From the NCBI RefSeq assembly GCF_000151315.2, contig NW_011887303.1, positions 252,141-316,140 on the forward strand: 64,000 nt of DNA, written 5' to 3'. The notes below the pieces were generated by a model, which did no database searches, was not told where the DNA came from, and worked only from the letters and a program-made list of their open reading frames with translations. Of the stretch, positions 27,473 to 38,378 are shown piece after piece. Positions within the stretch are counted from its first letter, which is position 1; every line of letters begins with the position of its first letter. Origin of the DNA: Capsaspora owczarzaki ATCC 30864 (lineage: Eukaryota; Opisthokonta; Filasterea). The translations under genes were made by a program, and so were the position numbers.

Positions 27473-30179
27473 ATGTCGCAGCGCTGGGGTGCTCTGACGC
27501 TCGTTGTCAGCGCCACGCTGTTGCTGATGATTGCAGCGACTGCCATTGTCACCCAGCCAGGCGCACTCTCTGGCTCGAGCTCACCGACAGAGACAGGCCA
27601 GCTGCAGCAGGACGCCAACAAGGCAGCAGCGCCACTATTGCACCAGCAGCTCAAGCGATCGCCCAAGCGGGCCACCGACATGCACTCTGGATTGAATGAT
27701 GGTAATGCTTCGTGCTGGTGATGCTCAGAGTGATGGTGCGGACCGCGCTGGAGGCAGTCCCAGCGACGTAGAGCTCACCCCCTGTTCCAACGAACTTGGT
27801 CGCAACCCAGGCATTGCTCGAGCACCCAACACGCAACCCCAAGACCAAGACCAAGACCAAGACCAGCCTGGTGCTCATGATGCGAGCAAACTGACTACTC
27901 GCGACGACCTTGCGCCGGCGTGCGACAATCCTGGCAATGCAGGCCTCGAAAAGTTCTGCTCGGATTTCCTCACTTCGTACAACATCCAGGCCACGCAGCT
28001 GCGTCGGTCGTTGGCGCTGGCACAGTTTGCCTACGAGACAAACATCACGGACGCCAATCTCGCAGACATGCAGGTGATTGAGGCCAACGTGACCGCCTTC
28101 GACCAGCAGGTGGTCACTGGTCTCCGCATCATGCTGACGTTCGGCCAATTGCCAGACTACTCGCCCGCGAGCGTGAATGCCGCGTTGTGCCCAGTCACTG
28201 CACGTCAAGTCAACAAACTGTTGCTTTCGGACGTCTCCAGCAACGCCACACGCCGCGCAGAAATCTCCTCGCTCGTCACCCAAATGCAGCAGATTTATGC
28301 CACAACAACCGTGTGCCTTGGCGATCAAACCCCGCCGTGCACCAACAACCTCGAGCCCGAGCTTGCCAGCATTCTTGCCGACCCCTTGGCCACGCCCGCG
28401 GCCAAGCTGGAAGCCTGGCTTGGCTGGCACAACAATGTCGGCGTTGCCGTTTCCCCGTTGTTTGCCCAGTTTGTGCAAGCGTCAAACGCAGCCGCGGTGG
28501 AGAATGGATTTGCCAACACTGGCGAGTTTTGGCAGTCGGGCTACGACATGCCCGCGGCAGATTTCGTCACCATGATTGACAACCTGTGGACGGACGTCCA
28601 GCCCTTGTACAACCAGCTTCACTGCCACGTTCGCCGACGACTCTCTGCGCACTATGGAAGTGATGTGGTGCCTCCCGAAGGCCCCATTCCCGCGCACCTT
28701 CTCGGCGACATGTGGGCCCAAGCCTGGTCGAACGTGGCCTCGTTTGTGCTGCCCTACCCGGACGTCGACGCACCAGACGTCACTGCGGCGCTGCTTGGCC
28801 AAGGCAAGACTGCTCTGGAGCTGCACGAGCTTTCCGAATCCTTCTACTCGTCGCTGGGCTTTCAGCCCCTGCCCGCCAGCTTTTGGTCGCTGTCCATGCT
28901 GGAGCGCCCTCAAGACCGCGACGTTGTCTGCCATGCCTCGGCGTGGGACCTGGAGGAAGGCGACCTCCGCATCAAAATGTGCACAGTCGTGAACGAGGAA
29001 GACTTGTACGTCGTCCACCACGAGCAAGGGCACTTGTTTTACGACCAGAGCTATGCAGCACAGCCTCCGCTCTTCCGCGAGGCGGCCAACGATGGTTTCC
29101 ACGAGGCGGTGGGCGACACCATCCGTCTGTCTGTTTCATCGCCACGCCACCTCGAGTTTCTGCAACTGGCAACCTTTGAAGGTCTGCCGGAGGCGGAACT
29201 CGCCCAGGTGCAGCTCAATGCTCTGATGGGCGTCGCGCTTGACAAGCTGGCCTTCCTGCCATTCGGATACATGCTCGACAAGTGGCGCTGGCAGGTCTTT
29301 TCGGGCAGCGTTGCCCCTGAGCAGTACAACGACCTCTGGTGGCAGCTGCGCTTTGAGCTGCAAGGCGTCGCCCCTCCGAACGTGCCACGCCCCAGCAACA
29401 TTTTGGATCCCGGTGCCAAATTCCACGTCGCTGCCAATGTGCCGTACGTGCGGTACTTTTTGGCGTTCGTGCTCCAGTTCCAATTCCACGATGCGCTGTG
29501 CAGGCTGGCTGGCTACTCTGGGCCTCTGTCAAACTGCGACATTTACAACTCCGCCGAGGCTGGCCATGCGTTGCGAGAAATGCTTGCGCTCGGCTCGAGC
29601 AAGTCTTGGCCCGAAGCGCTGGAGGTGCTCACCGGCACCCAGCAGATTAGCGTTGAGCCCATGATTGCCTTCTTCCAGCCCTTGCTGGATTGGCTTGAAA
29701 CTGAGAACGACGGCCAAGTCTGCACTTGGGGCGAGCTGCCCACACCAGCCACGACGGATGTGCCACAAGCGTCCAGTGCCACTCCGGAAGCCTCCTCTGC
29801 CACGCCAGAGGTCAGTTCTGCAACACCCGAGGTCAGTTCCGCAACGCCTGAAGTCTCTTCTGCAACGCCGGAAGTCTCCTCAGCAACGCCGGAAGTCTCC
29901 TCAGCAACTCCCGAAGTCTCCTCAGCAACGCCTGACGTCTCGTCAGCAACGCCTACATCCACAGCCGCCGCAACGAGCACCAAGCCCGCTGTCGTGCCTC
30001 CCAAGCCGATTCGCTACGGCGAAGACCTCACTGGCCTTTGGGTCATGATTGCCTTTGGTGCTTCAATGCTTGCGTTCGGCATTGGCCGCCTCAGCTATTA
30101 TCGTGTCAAGGCATTTTTGCAAGCTGAACGGTACAACCGGTATGACGACGAGCAAGCAATTCTGGACGACGACTTGTAG
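27473..30179 (+). CDS. ACE-like M2 peptidyl-dipeptidase, single-pass membrane protein
   Basis: Zinc dipeptidase of the angiotensin-converting-enzyme family (M2), probably cutting C-terminal dipeptides outside the cell. Exon 1 is 27473-27701; exon 2 starts at 27754 or 27772 (both keep phase) and runs to 30179, giving about 880 aa. The N-terminus (ALTLVVSATLLLMIAATAIV) is a signal peptide or anchor. The catalytic core has HHEQGHLFYDQSY with HEQGH near residue 499. The third zinc ligand Glu is in GFHEAVGD, 28 residues after the first His, the same spacing as human ACE His383-Glu411. EFWQSGYDM, CHASAWD and VPYVRYFLAFVLQFQFHDALC also match. After the catalytic domain come about eight SATPEVS repeats (29780-29960), a stalk, then a TM segment (LWVMIAFGASMLAFGIG) and a 30-residue tail. 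A single catalytic domain is present. Confidence 0.88.
29780..29960 (+). repeat. SATPEVS stalk repeat in the ACE-like protein
   Basis: About eight tandem copies of a 21-bp unit encoding variants of SATPEVS, at the membrane-proximal end of the ectodomain. Ser/Thr/Pro richness suggests an O-glycosylated stalk. Third-position differences between copies indicate purifying selection on the peptide. Confidence 0.85.
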
Positions 30180-30419
30180 GTGATTTGTCACCCCCTTTCC
30201 TTTTGTTCGTGCATCCCCTTGTTTTTTTTTTTTTTTTTTTTTTAATTACGTGTTGTCACTCTGTTTCTGTGTTTGTTGATTCGGTTTTTACATTGTGTAC
30301 TTTGGTCCGATGGTATGATTTGTCTTGTACTTTTTTTGCGTCAATTTGTTTTGTTTTTGTGTGATACAAACAAAAAGCTCCCCCTTTTATTTGCTCACAC
30401 AATTCTGCACCATTCACGA

Positions 30420-31196
30420 TTATCGCTCGGCGCCGCCTTTCAGGGTCGCAAGATACTGCCCCATCATGGCGTTGCACATGGCCGCGTAAGGATTGGAGTT
30501 GACGAGCTCGGTGCGGGAAAAGTCGCTGCCGAGTTCCGCTGCACGACGATGGTCCGCCTTCGAGTCTGCATCAAGCTGGAGCAGCTGTCGAACCAACGCA
30601 CGCTGCACATAGGCCTGTCGCGCGGTGCGAAGGTGCTCGTCAGACTCAAACTCGGCTGGAGACTTCGCTCCCGTCGGGTCGGAGAGCTCGATGGCTCGAC
30701 CGAGCAAGGTGAGAATTTCGGAAAAAGCAGATGTAGTCGCAGGAGCAGCAGTTGTGCAGCTTCCAGGGGTTGCAGACTCCCCGCAGCTAGCGGTGGTACT
30801 GGCGGTAGGGTGGTGTCGGAGTCGGAGGACCTGGGCGAGATTGTTATACAGCGATGGCTTGCGTGGCGCCAGAGCGATGGCCTTTCGCAGGAGGACTTCT
30901 GCTTCAGCGAGACGCTGCACATCGCTATCGCCATCGTTCGTCGCGGCGGCGTCAGCAGCGGGGTGCGACGTCGTCGTCGTTGTCGGAGAAGGAGAAGTAA
31001 CAGCAGACACGGAAGAAGCGAGGCGCACGGCCTGGAGCTCGAGGGCCACTGCTTCGCGCTCGCTCTCGGACAGCGCAGGTGGCTGTGTCGGTCTTGCAAT
31101 GGGACGGATGGTCGCCGGCGCGCGCATTGTGGAGAGCGTCAGCGTCGGGTCAAAGATGGCGTCCAGAATGGCGTCGTGCTGAGCGTTTCCGGCCAT
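30420..31196 (-). CDS. TTC36: Tetratricopeptide repeat protein 36 (TTC36)
   Basis: Single exon, 258 aa. The N-terminal block QHDAILDAIFDP matches the TTC36 start (DQAVLQAIFNP in human), and the C-terminal RTELVNSNPYAAMCNAMM matches the human LNPYAALCNRML block. Between lie TPR helices: AEVLLRKAIALAPRKPSLYNNLAQVLRL, ILTLLGRAIELSD and AYVQRALVRQLLQLD. Two Thr/Ser/Pro-rich insertions make it longer than the human protein (189 aa). In mammals TTC36 binds HPPD and protects it from degradation; whether that holds here is unknown, but HPPD is 23 kb away in the same window. The start codon is the first Met of the conserved block; the frame is open further upstream through a tandem repeat that is unlikely to be coding. 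Confidence 0.85.
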   Translation of the reverse strand: MAGNAQHDAILDAIFDPTLTLSTMRAPATIRPIARPTQPPALSESEREAVALELQAVRLASSVSAVTSPSPTTTTTSHPAADAAATNDGDSDVQRLAEAEVLLRKAIALAPRKPSLYNNLAQVLRLRHHPTASTTASCGESATPGSCTTAAPATTSAFSEILTLLGRAIELSDPTGAKSPAEFESDEHLRTARQAYVQRALVRQLLQLDADSKADHRRAAELGSDFSRTELVNSNPYAAMCNAMMGQYLATLKGGAER

Positions 31197-31644
31197 CGAG
31201 GATTGAAGGAATGGCAGCCAATGGAGATTGACTTGAGATTGACTTGAGATTGACTTGAGATTTGACTTGAGATTGACTTGAGATTGACTTGAGATTGACT
31301 TGGAGCGAGTACTTTGCTGAATACTGCACAAAAGTACTACTGTATGAGAGAGGACTGAGGATCGGACTCGCGTTGCCATTCATGCTCAACGCAAGCTCAA
31401 ATGGAGACGACGCAAAGAACGGGCAAGAATGTGAGCGGGGTCGTAGCAACTTTGAAACGTTGACCCGCTGCTCAGACATGCTCAGCCAGTCAGTCAGTTT
31501 TGGTTTTACGTTCTCATCTTCTTCCACATTGTTATTGTTCCATCGTGCAATTGCAACACTATTCTCTTTCCAGTTCATTCCAGAGTTGCTCTGTTGTTTT
31601 TATTTCTCAGTCCTTTTTTTTCAAAACCCTCGAACTCTGAGAGA
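31197..31644. promoter_or_regulatory. Divergent region TTC36 / HPRT
   Basis: 448 bp between opposite start codons. The TTC36 side holds the 11-bp tandem repeat at 31224-31302. The HPRT side is T-rich. No TATA box was identified. Confidence 0.45.
31224..31302. repeat. 11-bp tandem repeat (GATTGACTTGA)
   Basis: About seven head-to-tail copies of GATTGACTTGA, one copy with an extra T. It lies 28 bp upstream of the TTC36 start codon, so it is leader or promoter DNA of that gene. Confidence 0.9.
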
Positions 31645-33139
31645 ATGAGCGCCAAGCCGCATTGCATTGACATCCCCGACACCAACCAGGGCCTTGCGCT
31701 CGACCTCTTCACCATCCCGCACCACTACAAGGACGCCGTCAGCTCTGTGCTGATCTCGCATGGTCAAATCCTCGACCGCGTCGAGAAGGTGCGTTTTCGG
31801 CTCTGAGGATCGATCGGAGTTGGCTCGCTGACTGACCTGGCTGTCGGAGCTTGCTCGTTTGCGCACTCTCAACGTTGCTCCGACTAACTCCCGTTTCCTT
31901 GTGCTTGACTTGTTTTTGGCTTGTTTTTGGCTTGTGTGTGCGTCGGGCCGCACTTTAGTTGGCGCAAGACATTACGCGCGACGTTGGCCAGAAGCACCTC
32001 ATTGCCATCTGCGTGCTCAAGGGCGGTCACCAGTTCTTTGCCGATCTGCTGCTCCACATGAAGAAGTTCAACTCGCGAGGTTTGTGGGGATTTAATTTTA
32101 TTTTTTGTTACTTTGTTGCAATGAGTTAGTTGGCTTGGCCTTCTTGTTTGGTTTGGTGAAACCATTCTAACCCAAACGGATTACTTGTTGTTTTTTGCTG
32201 CGTTAGAGGGCTCTGCGCCGCTGTCAATCGACTTTATTCGTGTCAAGAGCTACCACAATGATCAGTCGACTGGTACGGTGACCATCACTGGTGGAGATCT
32301 CGAGTCCATTCGCGGCAAGGTAACTGAAAACCACAAGTTTGTGAATGTTGCAATTCCTCGCTCGTGCGTTGCTCATACACTCACGTCGCTGTAAACATTC
32401 TTGACGTGGCATTTGGTCATGCAGGAGGTGCTCATTGTGGAGGTAAGAAGCTCCTCGACAAGGATTGGGCTCAATGTTGAATGGTTGGCGAGAATTGCGC
32501 TCACTTCCAACTGTGCAACTTTTGCTAGGACATTATCGACACTGGCAAAACCATGACCATGCTGCTCAAGGAGCTGGAAAAGTACGAGCCCGCCAAGGTG
32601 CGTGTCGCAAGCCTTCTGGTCAAGCGCACGCATCTGAGCAACGGATACGTGCCTGACTATGTCGGCTTCTCGATTCCCGACAAGTTTGTTGTAAGTTTTC
32701 GCGATCAACGCCCGCAATGTGCTTTCCAGCTGTTTCTAGGCTGTGTTTTTTCTCATTCATTTTGGGCGTTGCTTTGTTTTGTTTGTGTTTGATTCGGAAC
32801 ACAAAGGTTGGCTACGCTTTGGACTATGTAAGTTTCGTTCGTTGTTGCGAGGTGAATTCTAGACGCAGTCGAATGTCGAGAACGAGTGCTCATTGAATTA
32901 TGCTGCATGTTGTCTCGTTGATCGCTGGCTTCTCGACTTTGGATTCCTGCTCAACACTTGCAGAACGGTACGATTCGCTTTTCTGTTGCTCTCGCAGCTC
33001 GTTTATGCCATTGCTGCACGCTCACACTCGCTTCCCAACACTCCTGTTTGCTCCATATCACCGTCACACAGAGTGGTTCCGTGATCTTGATCACATTTGC
33101 ATCATTTCTGACGTCGGCAAGACCAAGTATGCCGCTTAA
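31645..33139 (+). CDS. HPRT1: Hypoxanthine-guanine phosphoribosyltransferase, with a 4-nt microexon
   Basis: Purine salvage: joins PRPP to hypoxanthine or guanine. Eight exons: 31645-31788, 31959-32079, 32207-32319, 32425-32442, 32529-32690, 32807-32827, 32964-32967, 33072-33139. They total 651 nt and 216 aa (human 218). Blocks include [33 protein letters not shown], the PRPP loop [14 protein letters not shown] split across exons 4 and 5, [28 protein letters not shown] and [18 protein letters not shown]. Exon 7 is only AACG, flanked by acceptor CACTTGCAG and donor GTACGATT. It supplies Asn and the first base of Glu, restoring [14 protein letters not shown] against human YALDYNEYFRDLNH. Exons 4 and 6 are also tiny (18 and 21 nt). 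Confidence 0.95.
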
Positions 33140-33277
33140 ACACAAGTCAAAAAAAGCAAACAACAAAACCGTTGGCTTTTCTACCAGTCCACTGCCACTG
33201 TGTCACCTTTGTACTGTCACAAACAGAAGCCACCGCAATACAGTAATTCCTGCATAATTTCAATTCACACCCCCCCA

Positions 33278-34639
33278 TCAAGAACGGTGGACGTTGCCCG
33301 CAAAATCCTGAACGAATTGCTGGACGGAACTCAGAATGCCGGGTTGCATCCAAATCGTGTTGTGGTCGCCGTCGGGAAGCTCGACAAAGCGCACGCCGTG
33401 TGTTTCCCGCACCTTTGTTCGGAAGCCATTCGCAGTAACGGGCACAGTGTGGAATCGTTGCCCGAGGCGCGCGCGCTCCGTTCGGGCATCGATTGCGCTG
33501 TTGTACAGCTGCTCTCCGAGCTCGATGGGTAGCCGCTTGTCCTGGCGTCCATGTACGATAAGAATGGGAATGTCAATGGTCTTGATGCGTTCGACGGAAG
33601 GGAAGTTGTGGGCGAGGAAGCGATCGAGCAGCCAGTCCAGCTTTGGAATGATCTGGAACAATGTACCAGCAGGATGATGCAGTGCGCCGTCTCGCAGCGT
33701 TGAGAACGGCGCGTCGAGGATGAGGGCAGACGGGAGGGGAAGGATGTGGCTGAGCGCATCGCTCGTCTCGGGCATTGCTTGAACCAAGTGCTGCTTGATG
33801 CGCTGCTCTTCCTTTGCGTGCTGCAAGCACAGCTCTGAGATGAACCGCGAGCTCACTCCGGATCCCAATGAGTGACCCCAGATCAGCACACGGCCCGAGT
33901 TTTCCTCGCCAATGCGACTCAGCACCCACTCGTACGCAGCGAACGCGTCCAAATTGAGCCCATCTTCGGTCGGAGTGCCTTCCGACTCGCCAAACCCTCG
34001 GTAATCGAACGTCAGCACATGTGCACCCAGATGCGAGGTGACAGTGCGGTAAAAGTCGACGCGGTGTCCGACGCCACGCGTGCCAGCGTTGCCATGAAAG
34101 TAAATGATGATTTTGGCTTGGGAGGTCTGCAGTAGTCTGTCAAACACCTCGTCCTGCGCTTCTCCGCGAACCATCGCCCTGTAGAATGAATGCATACCAG
34201 TTTGTTGTAGAGTCATCGTAGGAGATTTGCAGTGAGTCGAGCAAAAGGTAAATGGAAGCTCCAACAACCACAGCGGGTAGTCGAGCAGGATGAACGAACA
34301 GACGCCTCCAAGTGCCCTAGGACGGCGCTCTCGGGATGGCTTCAAATGTACAAAAGAAACTCACATCTCGGCGTGGAGAGTGAGAGGACCGGCGGGGAGG
34401 ATGTGCCAGGCGCCGAGGGTCAGTCCGTCTTGCGTGGTGATGGTGACTGGGCGAGCGCCGTGCAGGCCATGGAGATGCGGCGCAGTGTAGTGCGTTGGGA
34501 ATGGGATGCGGAGGACATGCAGGTAGACAAAGACGGCCTGGAACGCAGGGCTCAGCATGACGGCAGCGACAATCCCAGCGTACACGACTGCGACCACTGC
34601 AGTGAGCTTGGCGAGCGTTCTCAGCCACCCTGCTGCCAT
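33278..34639 (-). CDS. ABHD12: ABHD12-like alpha/beta-hydrolase (lysophospholipase)
   Basis: Exons 34639-34365 and 34178-33278; phase 2 joins and gives 391 aa. The N-terminus has a signal-anchor helix (LTAVVAVVYAGIVAAVMLSP). The hydrolase fold follows: IIIYFHGNAGTRGVGHRVDF (oxyanion HGNAGTRG typical of ABHD12), LTFDYRGFGESEGTP, nucleophile elbow GHSLGSG (Ser), LILDAPFSTLRDGA, catalytic Asp in VHGRQDKRLP and His in PDGDHNTIW. Animal ABHD12 is an ER membrane lysophosphatidylserine lipase facing the lumen; topology here fits. ABHD12B or ABHD13 are less likely because of the NAGTRG-HRV block. It converges on HPRT with only 138 bp between stop codons. Confidence 0.88.
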
Positions 34640-35570
34640 CGGAACAAGAACAAGAACAAGAAAGAATAAAATATGAGAACTGAAGAAGAATGAAACGAAG
34701 CGGTTGTTGGAGATTGGACCTCAGAACTCTGAGAAACGAAAGCCGGTTGTTGTTGAGGGTTGCTGAGATTGGATTTGTGCTGAGATTGGCTGACGACCAA
34801 ATCCAAGCTCATCCATCATCATCATCCCTTCGGATGTCGATCGCATTGCGACACTGGCTGCTGCTGCTGCTGCTGCTGCTGTTTGGCATTGGCGTTGTGT
34901 GTTGTTTGTTTCATCCATCACTGTCCTCCCCCTTCCCCACCACCACCACCATCATGCAGACTCTAATTCTCTAATGCATAATGTTTAGTGATGATGATGA
35001 TGATGAAGGTCCAGTTTCATTCTTCTTTCTTTTGCTTTCATCATCATGTTCTCTGACTCGATTGAGATTGAGACGGAGGCAATGGGCACCTACGTCCCGA
35101 GCAGCGCCAACAACCGCAGCGGCCGCCGCGGCAACAACGACGGCAACTACGCGGCATTCCAGCAAGGTTAGCAACCACAAAAAGGAACGGCGATGGCGCG
35201 GAGTGGAGTGGAGTGGAGGAGAGGAGAGGAGAGGAGAGCAAGCGTCGACCTGCACTTGTGCTTGAAGCCCGCACTGCAGCCCGACTCGCAACGGGCGTTT
35301 TGATGGGCAACACGCGCACCTGGCTTGATGCACCACTCTGCAATCGGCTGCAACGAGGGAGGGGGCGCTTTGACCTCTTGACTGGCCTTGGTCTCTCGTC
35401 TCCATGCTTTCCCCCATTGTGGAGCACCCGACGCTCGTGCCTGCCGCCCTCTTTTGAAGATGCGCATTTTTGCGTCGGCGAACTTGTGACTGCGACCAGC
35501 CCAATGACAAGTAGAGCCCAAGCGTGTCTGGGATGGCGCTACATTGAAAAGTCGAGATCCCCCATCTTCC

Positions 35571-35601
<31 letters not shown>

Positions 35602-35816
35602 AATGCAAATGCATTGAAAAAAATCAAAATCCATGTGCTTTTGTCAACCAAAAAAAAAAAAAAAAAAAAAATTACAATCAAAATGCAATGGAAAAAGTCA
35701 ATACCAATGTCAGCACAGCTGATGGAAGGTCTGATTCTCACTCACCCCCTCCTTCTTGCTGGTATTGTGTGCTATTGCGTGCATCTCCTTCTTGCGATTG
35801 ATTAGGCGACTTTCCG
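34640..35816. promoter_or_regulatory. Divergent region ABHD12 / eIF3L
   Basis: 1177 bp without a recognised gene. It contains ATG/CTG trinucleotide runs (near 34860-34880 and 34990-35005), GGAGT/GGAGA short repeats near 35200-35240, and A-runs near 35571-35598 and 35651-35671. ACTTTCCG precedes the eIF3L ATG, and a possible acceptor GATTGATTAG lies just before it, so a 5'-UTR intron of eIF3L may occupy part of this stretch. Confidence 0.5.
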
Positions 35817-38068
35817 ATGAGCAGCGGCGCTGGCCTGTTTGGCTCGGCTGAGGCGGCAGGCGCCATCCCGATCGGTGCCGCCACTAGTGCTGGCTTGTTT
35901 GGCACTCCCGGCGCGAACGTTGCTGCTGCTGCTGCTGCTGCTACTGCTGGCGCTGGTGCTGGTGCAGGTGCATCGAGCGCCGCCGCCGCCGCTGCCGCCA
36001 CCTCGACCACCAACGGCATCCCCGACATTGTCGCAAAGTTCCTCATCTTCTTCCAGCGCACGTTGGCCGAGAACAAGAACGTCAATGAGATCACGTCCGT
36101 GTATGATGGCGGCTTTGCACAGACGACCGAGCGCTATTACAAGAATGCGCCTTGGCCCTCGGCAGATCTGATTGCTCCCCTCGTGGACAACGACACCTTC
36201 TTCCTCATTCTCTACAAGGAGCTGTACTACCGACACATCTATGCGCGCCTGACCCCCACGCTTGAGCAGCGCCTCGAGTCGTACGAAAACTACTGCGACC
36301 TGTTTGACTTTATTCTCAACCGCGATCAGCCAGTCGACATCGAGCTCCCCAACCAGTGGCTCTGGGACATGATTGACGAGTTCATCTACCAATTCCAATC
36401 CTTCTGCCAGCTGCGTGCCCGCGCCGACACCAAGACTCCCGAGGAGCTGGCCTTCTTTGAGGCCAACCCCCAGGTCTGGGACGTCCACAGCGTCCTCATC
36501 ATTCTGCACTCGCTTGCTGAAAAGTCCAACATTAACCAGCAGCTCGAGCTCCAGCGAGTGGGTGGCCCCAACGCCGAGGGTCTTGCTGCCGTTGCTGGCG
36601 AGTTTGGCTCGCGCGGTCTCTACCGCCAGCTCGGTTTCTTTGCCCTGATTGGTCTCTGCCGCCTACACTGCCAGCTGGGCGACTACTATCAAGCCCTCAA
36701 GGTTCTCGATAGCCTTGATTTCGGCCGACGTGTGAGTTTGTTTATTTGGAGAAGATTCGTTTCGTTCGAATGTTTTTTTTTTTTTTTTTTTTTGTTTGTT
36801 TGTTTTTGTTTTTTTTTTTGGGGGGGGGGACGTCGCATTGATTGGGTTATTTTGTTTCTTTCTTGCAACGCTTCATCACAGGGCATGCATTTCAAGGTCC
36901 CCGCTTGCCAGATCACTGCCTACTACTATGTTGGTTTTGCTTACTTTATGCTGCGCCGCTACCAAGATGTTGTGCGCACCCTCAGCTCGATTCTCTTGTT
37001 GATGCTCCGCACACGTCTTGGCAACTTTGGCCCGTCACATCAAGTGGACATGGTCGGTGAAATTGCAATCCGTGCATCGCGAAAGCTTTGTTTGATGCTT
37101 TTTGTTTGTTTGTTTGTTGTGCTGACGTACCCGTTCACAATGTCACAGAGCTCCAAGAAGAACGAACAAATGTACGCTCTCCTCGGCATGGCTGTGGCTT
37201 TCAACCCCCAGCGCCTCGATGAGACCCTCCAAGCCACGCTGCGCGAAAAGCTCGGCGAAAAGTACCAAAAGCTCCAGAAGGGGTACGCAGTCGCCGTGTT
37301 GCTTTGTTGTTCTTTTGCTTGTGTCAACAAATCTCTCTCGTCTCTCATCTCCTGCTGCTGCTCCCGCTTGTCTTGACATTTCTGCAGCGACGAGGCTACT
37401 TTCGAAGAGCTGTTCAAGGCTGCCTGCCCTAAATTCATCGCACCTGTTGTCTCCGACACTCCCTCCGTAAGCAGCGCTTTCCATGTGTTGTCGATCAGCG
37501 CGTGCGCGTGCCACAGCGAATCTATGATTCACTTTTGCTCTTTGTGTTTTTTTGTGTTTTTCCACGCAGAATCCCCTCGCTTTGCAACAACGTCTGTTCC
37601 TTGCTGAAATGAAGCAACAAATTTTGCTGCCAGCTATTCGCAGTTATCTCAAACTGTACACCACCATGCCGATTGCCAAGGTATGGGTGGTTTTTTTTTT
37701 CTCGTTTTAATCTTTTTTTCCACGTTTTCGGAAACTCTGAAAGTTGCGCGTGGTTGACTCACTTTTTTGCCATCTCGAACAATACTCTAATACTCTGTTG
37801 CTTTGTGCAGCTCGCCTCCTTCCTTGATGTGGACACCGACACTTGCCGCACACAATTGCTGTCATACAAGCACAAGATGCGTAGCGTCGTCTGGTCTCAG
37901 GGCCCTCCGCTTTCTGGAGAGTTCCACTCAACCTCGGACATTGATTTTTACCTGAACAAGGACATGATTCACATTGCCGACACCAAGGTGGCGCGTCGCT
38001 ATGGCTCTGTGTTTATCAAGCTCATTTCCAATTCGCGGACACCCAACGACAAACTTGCCTCGGCTTAA
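35817..38068 (+). CDS. EIF3L: Translation initiation factor eIF3 subunit L
   Basis: Non-core PCI-domain subunit of the eIF3 complex, which brings mRNA and initiator tRNA to the 40S ribosome. Exons: 35817-36731, 36882-37052, 37149-37282, 37388-37466, 37570-37680, 37811-38068; 555 aa (human 564). The first about 65 residues are an Ala/Gly-rich tail peculiar to this protein. Then come family blocks: ERYYKNAPWPSADLIAPLV, FFLILYKELYYRHIYARL, ELPNQWLWDMIDEFIYQFQS, DVHSVLIILHSLAEKSNIN, DYYQALKVLDSL, TAYYYVGFAYFMLRRYQDVV, KNEQMYALLGMA, and the PCI end YLKLYTTMPIAKLASFLD and DKDMIHIADTKVARRYG. The donor of exon 2 (ATG/GTCGGT at 37052) is weak but is the only one that keeps phase. Confidence 0.95.
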
Positions 38069-38378
38069 GGACAATTTGTCAGTTTGTAGTTGCTTGTGAT
38101 TTCGATCTGTTGCTCCTTTTTTTTGCGTTGTTGTGGTCTTTGGCGTCTTCTTTTTGACTGTAATCAAACTAAAAGCGCGTCGAGAAACAAGACTCACGTA
38201 CGGCGCAATCCCGTCATGCTTTGTGCACAAACGAATGGACTGAGCCTGAGTGCATTGATAAAACCAAAAAAAAAAAAAAAAAAAAAAAGAGTCAAAGTGC
38301 CAGAACGACAAACACAAAAAAAAAAAAGCACTAAGATTGGGTCGCTAACAACGGAGATAACTCAAACAACAGAAACAT
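38069..38378. other. Convergent 3' region, eIF3L and GT62 gene
   Basis: 310 bp between converging stop codons with an A24 run near 38265-38288. No gene seen. Confidence 0.55.
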
